Of a DNA stretch of 64,000 nucleotides, positions 1 to 12,070 are shown one piece after another. The translations under genes were made by a program, and so were the position numbers. Below the pieces are notes generated by a model. That model did not search any database and had not been told where the DNA came from. It saw only the letters and a program-made list of their open reading frames with translations. The stretch covers positions 38,962,329 through 39,026,328 of the forward strand of contig OX243815.1 of the NCBI GenBank assembly GCA_945859605.1. Direction: 5' to 3'. Within the stretch, counting starts at the first letter, position 1. Each line of letters starts with the position of its first letter. The stretch comes from Lumbricus rubellus (Eukaryota; Annelida; Clitellata; Crassiclitellata; Lumbricidae).

Positions 1-397
1 TTTCTTTTTCGTTTTAGTTCATAAATAAATTTAAGGCTTTTCTTTTTCACGCGTCCAATACTTTTGATGTGAATTCATAAGGTAGCACGGTGTAAGTATA
101 TGATTAATAATAATAATAATAACAATGATTTAATAATGATAACAATAATTTAATGATCAAGACAAGGACGTTTAGGGTCATTTTGGACTTCTTTTTATAC
201 AGTAGTTAGCAGTGAAGTCCCTGAGAGATCCTAAATACCTTGGGGCATTTAAATAAAATACCAATAACAATAATAATTATAATAATGACGTGATTGAGTT
301 ATTTTTACATAATGACGTCATAGCTACAGTCAGAAGGTCCCTGCAAGTCATTGAACTTTTTTTTCTGTAAAATTATATCGCACCGCCTTTGTTTCAG

Positions 398-466
398 AGT
401 TAAAAAGACGCGTAGTTCTGACGATGAAAGTTCAGACGACCAGACAAAAAGAGATTACGATGATGA
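398..466 (+). CDS. Penultimate exon of an unidentified gene, acidic Ser/Asp-rich
   Basis: A 69-base exon lies between a good acceptor (TTGTTTCAG) and a good donor (GTAAGT). The first base completes a split codon, then the frame reads VKKTRSSDDESSDDQTKRD followed by YDD and the first two bases of a Glu codon. The peptide is charged, with SSDDESSDD resembling the casein-kinase-2-type acidic serine stretches common in nuclear proteins; that comparison is inference. The frame joins perfectly to the exon at 703, which ends in a stop, so this is the 3' part of a plus-strand gene whose body lies left of the window. Bases 1-397 read as intron: AT-rich, with AAT runs and no coding signal. I do not recognise the protein. 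Confidence 0.5.
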
Positions 467-702
467 GTAAGTAACTTTTGCTCTGCCTGGGATTTTTTCA
501 TTTATTAGCGTAACTGTTTCGATAGTTGATCTATTGTGTTCTAGGCGTGAATGAGGAGGTTCGACTAATTTCAGACCTGAGTATTCTGACAATATTTAGT
601 GCTGTACCTTATTAATATTATTTTTATAGTACAAGCGGTCATTTTCAGATGCCAATGAGATTGTAAATGTTGTAACTAATTGAAATGTTTCTGTCATTTC
701 AG

Positions 703-730
703 ACTCGAATTACATGCAGAAAGAGCATAG
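703..730 (+). CDS. Last coding exon of the same unidentified gene
   Basis: After the acceptor CTGTCATTTCAG the exon supplies the last base of the split Glu codon, then reads LELHAERA and stops at TAG (728-730). The C-terminus is therefore ...RDYDDELELHAERA. The 231-base open frame starting at the ATG at 714 is out of phase with this exon and is probably fortuitous. Sequence from 731 on would be 3' UTR, with candidate AATAAA signals at 1252-1257 and 1747-1752. The call rests on splice-site quality and phase agreement only; no homology is claimed. Confidence 0.45.
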
Positions 731-3060
731 CAACAGAATCGAAGAATGTTCAATGACTGACGTAAGAGTTGTGCGCCTGACATCGAAAGTTCTGCTTGCG
801 ATTGTTCAGCTCGCAACCACTCATTTACAACAACATGGGTTTTGTTCCAGAATGAAACTTGTCAGAGACTTGCTTCTGAAACTGTCGGCGTTTCACAGAC
901 AAAGTGGCACGGAGTCTAGGCGTCTCTCCTCTGTAGATTTCTAATCTTCCATACTGACATTAGAGTTCGGACTTGTCCCGGATATGATATCGTCGACATG
1001 GTTGTTTGTTTTGTGGCTGCTTACAATAGAAACTTTTTGTTGCTGTTTTATGGGTGTCTGTGCTGGCAATTGTAGAGCTCTATGAATGTTATGTGAACTG
1101 GCTTTGGGTTCTGTTTATATGGATTGTCGTTAATCTTCTGTTATTTCTATTTGGTTTTGGTCGTATGGACTTGTTCTCGCTTTTGTGTTCTGATCTTGGC
1201 CTTCTGTTCTCAGATTTGGCAGTTCTGACTTTGTTCTAATTGAATTCCTAGAATAAATTATTAATGTTGGTCTTGTGGTACCTCTACGTGGTGCGTGGGG
1301 TCCGGTCTTGTCAGTCTATCTTATTGTCCACCAGCATAATTATGTTGTGCATGTTGCATTTGCAGTTTTTCACCATTCTACCTCCATATAGGCATTCTTA
1401 TTTGAAACAAAAACTACCTAGTCATTGTTTAGTCTTGTAACCAAAACTGTGTTCCATTCTACAGGCTGATTAATTACACACCAGTTGCAAGCTAGTCATA
1501 GGTTGCACCAGTATAATTTATGCTACGACAGGATTTTCATTATGATTATGGTAGCATTGCATGTTTTGTGTCAGACTTTTGGAGTCGCACCTTGTAAGCA
1601 TGGAGGCTTGTAGTAAGATATTGTCTTCTCCTAGCTTACTGTTTTTAAGATCAAACGGCTTAGTGTTTTGTGCTTCAGGCTATTTGCCTGAAATATTGTT
1701 TCATTACTTCAATTACTGATACTATGTTAGTGCATGATTTAGTGTTAATAAAATACTCTGAATTGAATAGTTCACATACTGAAATGTTGTATGGTTATCA
1801 TAGTTTCAGGTAGAATTGGAGTGTAGACAAAACTAGTACATGGTTTATGCCGATGTGGTTTTTCTGATTATGGTCAATGTAGCAAGTTAAGTAAAAAAAT
1901 TGTATACAGTTATGTGTCATAAGTGGTACTCAAAAATGAAATTTGCATAATACTCGTCAACTTTTATATTTTACATGAGGCTGTTGATATATTTAACTTT
2001 TAATGTCTGTCCTGTTTGCACATTCATATGAATCATCAGTTGGAAGCTAACAATTAGCAGTTGGCTGTTAATTGTGTTGAGCTAATTTAAGATCATAGAG
2101 AGCCAGAAGAATGTGTTTTTTTAATTTTTGCATTGACTGTTTTACGAATTTACGGTTGAGTTGTAAACTAATTTCCCTTAGGGGGGATGGGTGTAGTTAG
2201 ATATGTGGTACCTGAGTTATGCGGGCTTTAATGCTAGAAGTGCTAGGTGATGAGAGCTTAATGCAATCTGGACTAAACGGTTCGATTTCATTGAGAAATA
2301 ATGATGCACCATAATAATTATAGATGAATTAATTAAATTAATTATTACCAGACGTTATTAATTGTTTTGGATGTTGTTGTTATTAGGATTTTAAGGCTGG
2401 ACTTAAATTGATTTGTTGATAATATTTCCATCATGGGGTTAATTCACTTGGGACTTCACTTGTCTTTGATACTTGTTTACTTCTGTGCAAGTTTAAATTC
2501 ACTTTCAGAGGAACTGACAGACAGAATCATCCTTGCTTTCGTTGCTACCGTTACATGGTCTGATTTTGCTGATTTCATATTTACGTTACCTTTGTAACTG
2601 ATATTTTGACGTAAGCCAGCAACGTAACGCGTTTATGTCATGTTAAGTTGGTAACACTTCGGTGGTTCAACACCATGCTGCCAGTGTTCCAATCCCGGTG
2701 TTTTCTGTTTAGTTGGCTAATGGGTTGTCACACTGTGCCATAATTATTATTTCTGGAGAGGTTGTCTACCTGACTGACATCTGATGTGTTTGACTCCTTG
2801 TAGTAAATCAGCTGGCATTGACCAGCCGCCACTTCTTAGAAGGATTTGCCACAAGAAATGTTGGTCTATAATACATTACAATGTTTGAGAATGGAAATGC
2901 AATTGCATTGTAAATATGCGCAGAAATCTATACAGATTGCACAACTTTGTATAGACGAGAGTAGCAGATTTGCTTCTGAATGTTTAGTATCTATCATTTC
3001 TTGTACATGATAGTTATACAGTGCTTTCACTAAACATGGGCAGTTCTGTCATCATCTCAA

Positions 3061-3113
3061 TGTCTGTCTGTCTGTCTGTCTGTCTCTGTCTGTCTGTCTG
3101 TCTGTCTGTCTTT

Positions 3114-3142
<29 letters not shown>
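3061..3142. repeat. (TGTC)n microsatellite
   Basis: Tetranucleotide TGTC repeated about twenty times with a few interruptions. Confidence 0.9.
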
Positions 3143-3144
<2 letters not shown>

Positions 3145-3536
3145 ATGATGTTTAATGTTACAAGTGAAAACTTCAACATGAATGTCGGTAACTTTAGACA
3201 ACTAGTGACTTGTCTAAACTGCATGTTGCGTTATAGTTGTGTATCATAACGTTACAATAATTTTTGATTTTTTTTGCTCTTGTCTATTTATTCAGGAAAT
3301 CTTGATTTTATATAAAACTCGTGCATCACGTAACAATTTGTGTTCCATCTGTGACGAGAACCTTATAAAACTTCTTTGCCTACTTTCCGTCAACTGAAAA
3401 AGATATTTCTCAAAAGTTTGGATAAGCTGTGACTTGCCTCGCTGCGGATTTTCCAGAATTTTTGCAGTGACTATGGCAATGTCGCTTGTCTGAGTTGCAT
3501 AGTTCCTCTTATGGCCCTTTAATGTGTGAGGATTGA

Positions 3537-3599
3537 CTGCTTGATTGATTGATTGATTGATTGATTAATCGATTGATTGATTGATTGATTGATTGATTG
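3537..3599. repeat. (TTGA)n microsatellite
   Basis: TTGA units with one interruption (TTAATCGA) near the middle. Confidence 0.9.
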
Positions 3600-5282
3600 C
3601 CTGATGCAGATCTGTATGACTTTCCGATCATGTTGTCTTAAATATTCCAGATAATTATCAGTAGTTTTGATACAAACAGTGCTGGATTTAAATCCGACTA
3701 TGCAGGTAGTAAACTTAGCATTGTTTCTAAGCTGTTATGTTTTGCCTTTTTTGCATGTAGATATTTGCGTGTGGCTTTCGACTCCTGCTATGCTAATCTA
3801 GATGTGAATGATGCAGAAACAAAGCTAACGTGTTTAAAATGCTCTCTCACTCTGCTATTGTTTATATGCATTATATATATCATATGCTGAGATCTGTATG
3901 TACTTGCACTGATTAATTAATTATAGGGTATGTGTATAAGATTTTTTATTCAGCAGATATTATTATGTTGCCTGCAGTCAGACACTTCAGTCCAGCTGCT
4001 ATCAGTGGATATATTTTAACCATTTAAAATGTCTGGCTCATCAAGAATTACAAAAGTCCTTTTGGCTGCACCCTATTGGTGAATCTGAGTGGATCCAGTT
4101 TGCAGATTTTGGATTGGGCCTCCTCACTGTTGCAGGCAATACTTGTGAGCACCATTTGTAGCATATGGATGTGTGTGAACAGTGAACACGCATACACATG
4201 TACATAAAGCCATATGATGCCGAAGTGCGGTTGTTGTGAAAGATTGCACAGATTAGTATCTGGCTGTGAGAAACTCTTAGTAACTAAATAGTGGCATTCT
4301 TATCTATAGCCTCTATCATCTACTTCCAGACATTATTATTTTGAAGAGCATGCAACATCCTTAGTTGCTTCAATGTACAGGCTTAATTGCTTGCATACGG
4401 TAAGTGAGGGGGACTTTGGGCATTTTACATTAATCGAATATTGGCTGGTTTTGCAAAGTATCTGGTCTAACTAGAACTACGTCTGCTAATTATTGTGTTG
4501 TGTGAATGTTGCATTTAGTCTTCACATGATGTACGTTTCGAGTATTTAAAATTGGATCTGTTCTTATTGTCAAGCGATGATATAATCGAGAAATAATATT
4601 TATATTGATTCTAATGAACCTTCTTGATGTTTTAACCCTTAAACCGCCGGAACCGCAAGTGTGCGGTTCCCAAGGAAATTTGGCTGAACGCCGGAACCGC
4701 AGATATGCGGTTTCACATATTGTTGAACGCCGATACCGCCTATAATTATAGCCAATAGGCCTATGCCTATATACCTATATATACATATATAAACCTATAT
4801 ATGTACCTATAATACCTTTATATTTACTTATATATACCTATAGTCAGACTTGTTGTCCTCGAGACTAAAGTCTTGGTCTCGAGTGCGCTCGAGTTCGTTT
4901 TTAAAAGGCTTGGTCTTGGTCTTGGTCTTGAGAATAAAAGTCTTGGTCTTGGTCTTGAGGGCCAAAGTCTTGGTCTTGGTCTTGAGGTTCAAAGTCTTGG
5001 TCTTGGTTTTTTAAGACCAAGACCTGCCTTCACTGCCCTTCAGTGTTAACATTGAATAATCAGGGCGATTTTTAAGGTCGTGGGGCCGATGTACTTGTGC
5101 AATGTGCATTAGTGGAAATCAATGGGTAGCGTTATTCAGGAACGCACCCAGTTTCTATTTTTAGTTATGCACCAATTTCGACTTCATGATTTTTTTCGGT
5201 TCCGGTGGTTCGCAAGCCTATAATTGACTTCCGTTTTGTTATTAATCGTTTATCTTTTGTAATTTGAAACTAATTTCTCACA

Positions 5283-5809
5283 ATGGCAACCTCTAGTCAA
5301 TCAACGGTTCCGCGCATCGTTGCATTCGGATATAATCAACTGACTATGACGTCTATGTTTGAAGAGAAGTCCACAGATCCCTATGGAGCTCGAAGTCCAA
5401 CGCAGTTGATGCTGTCAGAGTCTCTGGTCCAAAATATGATTGTTTCTTGTGCCATTTGCAATAACATTGCACATAATCACAATAGGGTCATTCCGCCTCA
5501 ATTCAACAAATGGCTCTTACAGAATGTTTATTAGGGTATTAGATGAAACTGTGCAAAATTTTAGATCAATATCTTAATTAAGTAGTTTTGAAGATGTTAA
5601 AATTTTAAGACGTCTTATCTTCAAAACTACTTATTAAGATATCGATCTAAAATTTTGCATAGTTTCATCTAATACGGTAATACCCTAATAAACATTCTGT
5701 AAAATTTTCATTGAAATCTGAGATGGTAGACCTGGAAATCTCCGAAAAATTTGTTAATTTGAGACGGAATTGTGTATACCCTTTAAGGAGTTTTGTAAGC
5801 ACGAACTGA
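5283..5809 (+). pseudogene. Small open frame carried by the hAT element, interrupted by a MITE
   Basis: An ATG at 5283 in good context (CACAATGG) opens a frame beginning MATSSQSTVPRIVAFGYNQL. It runs 79 codons to 5519 and is then cut by the MITE at 5520-5699, inside which it stops at 5532. Skipping the MITE and one TA lets the frame continue in phase from 5702 to a TGA at 5807-5809, for 114 residues in all. I do not recognise the protein. It contains CAIC, too little to call a zinc site, and no membrane segment. It could be a captured host exon, an accessory hAT gene, or chance; the in-phase continuation across the MITE argues mildly against chance. Confidence 0.35.
5520..5699. mobile_element. 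Foldback MITE, 180 bp, TA target duplication
   Basis: A near-perfect hairpin with arms of about 85 bases, starting CAGAATGTTTATTAGGGTAT and ending with its complement. TA flanks both sides (5518-5519 and 5700-5701). TA duplication and size fit a Tc1/mariner-type MITE. Confidence 0.7.
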
Positions 5810-6083
5810 ACTCTGAATTCTCTGCAGTTTGTTTATAGAGTTGCTTTGTTTGAATTAATTGAATAAAATACGTTTTCATTAAGATCGCAGAACCTGCATT
5901 TTTGCAAGGTCTTGTCTTGGTCTTGAGACCAAAAGTCTTGGTCTTGTCTTGGTCTTGAGCCCAAAAGTCTTGGTCTTGGTCTTGGTCTTGAGGTTCAAAG
6001 TCTTGGTCTTGGTCTTGGTCTTGAGGTTCAAAGTCTTGGTCTTGGTCTTGGTCTTGAGGTTTGAGGTCTTGACAACAAGTCTG

Positions 6084-6475
6084 CCTATAGTACCTACATA
6101 TATACCTATATATATATGCTTATATATACACACCTTTATACTTATATAAATTATATACACTTATAAACCGATATATACCTTTATACCTTTGTATACCTAT
6201 AAATATCTATATACCTATATATACCTATAGTTCTATATATACACCTATATATACCTATATACTTATATAGATATATATACTTGTACCTATATATATATGC
6301 CTATATATATAAATATATATAATACCTACAAGGTCCTACAATGTATGTATATACGCCTATATATACCTATATATATATATCCATATATATATACCAATAT
6401 ACCTATATATGTTCCTGTATATACCTATATATATACACCTATATATGCCTATATACCTATATGCCTCACTGTTTC
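6084..6475. repeat. TATACCTATA-type degenerate AT satellite
   Basis: Runs of CCTATATATA and related words. The same repeat lies left of the hAT (about 4741-4840), so it is the interior of the piggyBac-type element split by the hAT. Frames here (Tyr/Ile-rich) are not genes. Confidence 0.8.
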
Positions 6476-6573
6476 TCAATGAGTCATGACTTTCGAAGTA
6501 TATTGCAACAAAAAAAGTATTTGGCGTCCGGGGTGCCTAAACCCCAAAAAGTATGTGGCGGTTTAAGGGTTAA

Positions 6574-7998
6574 GAAACTGCTCTCTTTAAATTAAGGAGG
6601 AATATTCGAGTCAAATAAAGCAGTGTTCACTGTTCAGGTTAAAGCCTGCTTTTTTGGAAACGATTTCAGTGTTGTTTGTTGCTTAGTGTTGTCACTGAAG
6701 CATTTAGTAGATGTTTTCATTTTCTCTGGTCATTTTTGACGTCTAGTACTTTTGTACGTGCGTTTACTGAGTTACAGGATGTTGCAAAAATCGCGTGTGT
6801 TTTATTGAAAATGTCATCTGTTGTGAAGATTTGAGCTGGAAGAAACTGTCTAAGATTATTATTATGAGTACGGCTTTTGAGATAATTTGTTTCTTAGTTT
6901 CCTGTTACGCTGGTGCTTTCAAAACATGTATCTGCTCAGACTGCATAAATGGTAAATGTACAAGGTAAAGTGTATTAAAATCTATGCTATAGGTCCTAGA
7001 GGATGTTATTTATTGTATATTTAATATAGGATATGTAACATTACATTACAAATATGTATTGTCAGGCACAAGTACTTTGCTTACCTCTTTGGGTATTTGT
7101 AAGTTTTTGGATAATCTTGGGTATCGTAATCACTTTGAAGGCTACAGTTGCTGTAGACATCTTCTAATTAATCTGATTATATTAATGTCAGCAGGTTTCA
7201 CAATGCTTCTGTGATGATGATGATGATCATGATGATGACGATGATGACGACGATGATGACGATGATGATGAAGACATATGTAAAGACTGGATCTTTCTGA
7301 TTTCTGTTATATTTACTTCCAGCTGTGTGTGTTGTAGAATTTGACAGTAGCTGTGGTAAACAGTTAATTTCTTTGAATTAAGATGTTACTACATTTTTAT
7401 TCGTACATCATTTTAACAGTTCTTATGATCGGTTGAGTGCATCAAATTCCACTGGCGCCATTTTATTTTGATTGTTTCGGGAATCCGCTCTTTGTGTTAT
7501 TTAGGCGCTGATAGGATACGCGGGAGTTTTATGCCATCTATTATTATATTTGTTACAGTGGATAGGCGTATGATCCATTTTTTCAGTTTTTTCTGAATTC
7601 AGATGGCAAAACATAATTGGAGAAAGGCAATTGATTGCTGATTGTCCATAAGTGTGGTCATTGGTCATTGTTATTCCGTGCACTGGCAAGGTATTGTGAA
7701 GCATGATGGCCATTGGTCATTGGCCATTAGCACCGGACATTGCAGACCATTAGCAGACATTGCAGGCCATTGTCAATGCATTTAGGAGAAAGGCAGACTG
7801 CTTATTGATCCGCTGACGTCCATATGCAGGCCTACATACATAATTATAATGCATAGGAATAGGTTGTTTAAATATTTGCTGTTGTTAATGCTCTCTAATT
7901 ATACAGCTACAACTATCCTTTGCTACAGAATGAAAAGGTGGTTAAGAATGATCTAATGTTGCATTCATCCCTCGGTTTTTGTGTTTGCCATAAAAGCA
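6574..7998. other. Intergenic, no gene seen
   Basis: AT-rich; a GAT/GAC trinucleotide run at about 7213-7270 and short near-tandem words (ATTGGTCATTGGCCATTAG) near 7640-7770. Nothing else is interpretable. Confidence 0.4.
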
Positions 7999-8006
7999 TT
8001 TTGGTC

Positions 8007-8366
8007 CATGGGCGCCTGCAGAAACTTTTGCAGGAGGGGCAAAATACGATGATCAAGGTTAAAAAAATTTGTAGCAAGAGGTCAAAAAATTCAAAGTAGG
8101 ATATTATGAACATGCATGCATGGCTATTTTTCATAGAGGTTTCTTGATGTAAATTTCTCAGTTTCACTTTTTAAATTTCTAATATGAATTGTTATTTAGC
8201 GCGAAGAATTTATTTTAATAGAAAAATATTAGTTAAAAGTAGGTTTTAAAAATCTCTAATGCAAAGAAATTTGTTATAAACCCCAAAAGTAGTAGTGAGA
8301 AAAATAGGTTTAAATTTTCCAGGGGGGGCAAGTGTCTCCTCTTGCCCCTATGCGCTGGCGCCCATG
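8007..8366. mobile_element. Non-autonomous hAT element, 360 bp
   Basis: The ends CATGGGCGCC and GGCGCCCATG are inverted repeats flanked by an exact 8-bp duplication TTTTGGTC (7999-8006 and 8367-8374). Inside the ends are GGAGGGGCAAAA and its counterpart CTTGCCCCT; the centre is AT-rich. No coding capacity. Confidence 0.8.
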
Positions 8367-8640
8367 TTTTGGTCGGTCATCTTATGGTTCTCATTGATGA
8401 TGCTGCTGCTGCTTCCATGGAGTTTCCAACACTCAAGTTGCCAGTCAGGTGAATTCTGAATTTGCAGAAGTTATATTATGGAGTAATTTGTTGTTCAGTA
8501 TGTTTCTTACCCAGGATGATTTTTAGTACAGTCTCGTCAAATGTTCATTTACAGCATGGTTTGCTTTCTCATTGTCTATCATTCTATGCATTTGATGTAT
8601 TTTTGCGTCAATTGCCTATTGCGCATCACATGCGTATATA

Positions 8641-9660
8641 CAGGGTGGGCCAATAGGAATGCAACAACTTTGACGCCTTATAACTTGAACAATTTTTATC
8701 CGAACATCGTGATCAATATACTAAATTGAAGGTAATTATCCATTCTACTACTGTGTCAAATCTGGCGCTGATATACGGCACCGTTTAAATAAAAAGTTTG
8801 GTGCGGCGCACACCTCTCAATTTTGAATGTAAATAATGAACATCATGGCGCCGCTCACGGAAGAGGATAGAATTTTAATCAGAAACTTAAGAGTAGAAAA
8901 AGAATACAATGCACATCGGATGTTGATAGAATTCCCTTCTAGAAAATGGAATAAATATGCTCTACGTCGATTGATTAAACAAATTGATGCCACGGGAACG
9001 TCTAACAGCCGCAACCGTGGTCGCAAACGTTCTCCCGCCGGCGCATCGTTCACGTCATACGGTTGCCTAATGCCTATCTGAACGCTAACGTACCAGAGTT
9101 TATTGAACCGGAGAACTGGCCACCGAACAATCTGGATTTAAACCCGGTTGACTATTCGATCTGGGGTTGTCTTCAGCAACTGCCCAACTGGTCTATCGTG
9201 AACCGATACGTGACGTTGAACATTTGAAAAAATTGATTGTTTACTGCTGGGCTGAAATAACCCGAGCACTGGTGGCCTCAACCATTGATCAGTGATCGTC
9301 TCGTGTCCATGCTGTCATTAAAGCACGTGGTGGACATATTGAATATTTGTTTGACTTATGATAAATTCACTCAAGATATGAATTGATTTTAATTGTTAGA
9401 ACTAGTGATTGTTTAGAATTGAGTCATTGACCTTATTCAGTTTAAGACTTTTTGTTTTTTCTTGCAGTTTCATGGCAAAAAAGGGACATCGAACATTAAT
9501 AGCATTATCTAAAAAAAGTCGTAATAGTATCTCTTACATATTTTGCAGAATGATAAAATGGTTAATTATGTTCAATCTGATGTATAGGCCAAGACGCTCA
9601 GATAAAAATTGTTCAAGTTATAAGGCGTCAAAGTTGTTGCATTCCTATTGGCCCACCCTG
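8641..9660 (+). mobile_element. Tc1/mariner-type transposon, CAGGGTGGGCC family, internally deleted
   Basis: Terminal inverted repeats of about 62 bases begin CAGGGTGGGCCAATAGG and are flanked by TA (8639-8640 and 9661-9662). The 1,020-bp element keeps both ends of a transposase gene but has lost the middle, so it cannot be autonomous. Confidence 0.85.
8836..9227 (+). pseudogene. Tc1/mariner-superfamily transposase remnant
   Basis: The frame from the ATG at 8836 gives an N-terminal DNA-binding part: EEDRILIRNLRVEKEYNAH, then FPSRKWNKYALRRLIKQIDA and TGTSNSRNRGRKRS. This is the helix-turn-helix and linker style of IS630/Tc1/mariner transposases. A frame change near 9040-9065 leads into NANVPEFIEPENWPPNNLDL followed by NPVDYSIWGCLQQ, the block around the third catalytic Asp. 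The region with the first two catalytic residues is missing, which fits an internal deletion. The frame then decays with stops from about 9225. It lies entirely within the TIR-bounded element at 8641-9660. Confidence 0.75.
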
Positions 9661-9662
9661 TA

Positions 9663-11058
9663 TATAATGAATAACCATTTAAGACAAAACCATTCAGTCA
9701 TACTTTTATATGCATAAAGAGTGAGTTCACTGATGAACATTGCTAGTCAATTTATATCCAGAATTAACTTTAAATTTAAATGTATTCAGAGAAAGATCGT
9801 GTAAACTGTTTTTTTGCTACTGTTAGCAGTCAATTTCATTTTAATGTTTACTATTATATTGAAGACTCATTTTAAACGCCATTGTGCACATATTGCAAAG
9901 TGGTGCTACAGCTGCTAAAGCTATTGACTTAACATGCTATATTAGTGCGCTGCAACATAGCACTAAGTATTAACTTTTTCAGCATTATCCATTTTTATGT
10001 GCAGCCTCGTTCACACGCTGTAACGTAAGACATTTCTGGGAAAGGCTGAACTCTAGCAAGTTCACACCGTAGTAACTTCCCCGTGGTATCAACTGGTGTC
10101 ACACTGAAGTTAAAACTGTAACCATGTCAAATGTCTATAGCTACGTGTGTATTAGAAGATAGCCACTATGTGAATAATTACATGCCACTCTTTAATTAAA
10201 TAGCTTATAATCATACCTAAATTATAAATTAAAATTAGTGAAAGAGACAATTAATTTGATGAGCAATTAATTATCTGCTACAATTATCAATTTAATAGAA
10301 CTGATTTGCCGAAATAGACTACAGGCAAAGACATTGTTTCTTGGTGTATTTTGACAGTATACACTTGGAATGCACAGATTATATATGATTGTACAGTTTA
10401 CAAGTCTGCTTTCTTGTGGGTTTCAAAAGCTCGATGTATTCAGTTGAAGCTGTATCATAGATCTGCTACTGTTGTTCGATATAATAAGCAGCACCATTAT
10501 AATATTGGTGAGGCATATTGTGTGTGTGTGTGGATCAGCCATTTTTTCATGGTAACACAATAGTTACGATATTGATCATATTGTTTTAGTCTTTTTTGTA
10601 AATTCTGCCTTTTATGTATGAATAAATTATGATGTTGAGAGTTTGACAGCTGTCATCTGTTTCTTTGGGTCTTGAACTCCAATCAGATCCTCACTCAATG
10701 TAGACTGATTCCTATCCTGACCGCCTTCCTCATAGAGGTCTTGTTCGGCTTTCAGCTGGCCATTATAATATTTCCACCAACGACATTATGCTGGTCAGCT
10801 AGCAGCCAATGAGTGTTGTGCGATTGAGCTTTCTTCGTCTGGTTCCCTGCTTGGTAATATAAAGCAAGTAAGTACGGAGAAAGCTCATTGGGATTGAGGC
10901 TACAGTCTCTCCTCTACTGTACAGCGCACATGACCGATACTGTCGCACAATGCACCTCCCAGTATGGGCGATGGTTCCAGCAAGGAGGTGCCAGGTGTTC
11001 GGATACTTCACTTATTTTAAGATGACTTCTGTTACCTTCTAATGAGATCAATATTATA
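9663..11058. other. Intergenic, no gene seen
   Basis: AT-rich, with no interpretable exon. A CA/TG run lies near 10521-10531. Sequence at 10660-11040 has moderate GC content but no convincing frame. Confidence 0.35.
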
Positions 11059-11448
11059 CAGGGTGGGCCAAAAAAGACTCCTAAGGTTTTTGCCAATACC
11101 TTGGCCAGATGTAATAATTTCAAAATGAAAGTTTACACTCTTAAAGACATATGATGACCAGATTTTATTAAAATATTTCAAACAGAACAAAAGTTATATC
11201 GCTTTTAGTGAGGTCACCCACCGGTTTTTGATGATTCAAAAACGCGACGCATCAAAAAGTGACAAAAAAGCAATTTAATTATGCTGGCCAATATCTTGGC
11301 CAGAAGTAAGGATATCGAAATGAAATTTTACAGGCTTGAAGACAATTCATATCTACACAAGATGGCCATACTTCATCAAAATATTTCTAACACAACAAAA
11401 GTTATATCACTTTTAGTGAGACCACCCACCGTTTTTTGACGATTCAGT
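11059..11448. mobile_element. Truncated CAGGGTGGGCC-family end with internal duplication
   Basis: After TA comes CAGGGTGGGCCAAAAAAGAC, a family terminus. Two tandem copies of about 150 bases follow (about 11092-11238 and 11286-11448), sharing TTGGCCAGA, AAAATATTTC, AAAAGTTATATC and CTTTTAGTGAG. The element at 37113-38249 carries the same subterminal sequence. I found no right end, so this is a fragment. Confidence 0.6.
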
Positions 11449-11884
11449 TGACCCGTTGGTCTATCAGTCGACCAGTGTACGGTCGGCACGCTGGTCAACT
11501 GACCCGTGTGTTTAAATCCCCGACCCATTGGAGTTCGTTATATCTCGAGATATCTCAAGATATAACAAAGCCCGATGAGTCGGGTCCCTGGCAGGTATTG
11601 TAAAGCCCCCTGCCAGAAGTTTCTCAGGGCGATCAGAAAAGACGTTACACGGGCAAAGGCGTTTTCTTTTATCAACTTCTAGGTGAGTGGACAGATCCAA
11701 TTGGTCAACGCGGTAACCTAGGCAACCGACATTATGACGGCATAGTCTTTTTACGTCATAAGAATCATTTCGTCTTTATTATTGTAGCAAGTATCATGTA
11801 GGCCTACGCAATGCAATACAACAGGCTACGTTTTTGTATAGCGCGCTACACGTTTTTTCCTATTATGTTTGTATGTGCACTTGC

Positions 11885-12070
11885 TATAGGGCCCCTTCAA
11901 GCTCTCTCTACTCAGAGTCGCTCCCGAATGCAGAGCAGACACTGAATAGGAGTTTCACGCCGAAAAGCGCTGAGCAATTGTGAGTGAAGGACTTGCCCAA
12001 GGTCCTTCCTCGGCGAGGTGAATTCGAACCTCGAACCTTCCAGCTCCAAGGCAACGACGCCGCAACTAAT
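11885..12070 (-). mobile_element. tRNA-related SINE-like repeat
   Basis: On the minus strand there is a tRNA-like part with a B-box-like GAGGTTCGAATTC (near 12010-12025), followed by CCTTGGGCAAGTCCTTCACT and GCTCAGCGC. The GGGCAAG block after a tRNA-like head is familiar from tRNA-derived SINEs of many animals. A related 3' part (AAGTCCTTCACTC, then CGGGAGCG..CTCTGAGTAG) occurs on the plus strand near 22305-22380. Boundaries are approximate and I found no target duplication. Confidence 0.45.

Larger units (their letters stand above)
731..4631 (+). other. 3' UTR and intergenic DNA without a recognisable gene
   Basis: AT-rich sequence. The first 500-1,000 bases probably belong to the 3' UTR of the gene ending at 730 (AATAAA at 1252 and 1747). 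I see no convincing exon or transposon ends. Simple repeats occur at 3061-3142 and 3537-3599. Confidence 0.4.
4845..6083. mobile_element. hAT-type element nested in the piggyBac-type element
   Basis: The inverted ends CAGACTTGTTGTC and GACAACAAGTCTG are flanked by an exact 8-bp duplication CCTATAGT (4837-4844 and 6084-6091), as expected for the hAT superfamily. Both ends carry direct repeats of GTCTTGGTCTTGAG (about 4890-5030 and 5910-6070). The centre holds a small open frame (5283) and a foldback MITE (5520-5699). Confidence 0.75.
4636..6569. mobile_element. piggyBac-type element with TTAA target duplication
   Basis: The ends are inverted repeats, CCCTTAAACCGCC on the left and GGCGGTTTAAGGG on the right, each flanked outside by TTAA (4632-4635 and 6570-6573). 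TTAA duplications with ends starting CCY are the hallmark of the piggyBac superfamily. Just inside the left end are GC-rich short repeats of the type GCCGGAACCGC. The remaining interior is TATA/CCTATA repeat, and a hAT element has split it at 4845. No transposase is visible, so it is non-autonomous. Confidence 0.7.

Noticed and set aside
714..944. 76-codon frame with ATG at 714
   Set aside because: Out of phase with the splice-supported terminal exon at 703-730; no other support.
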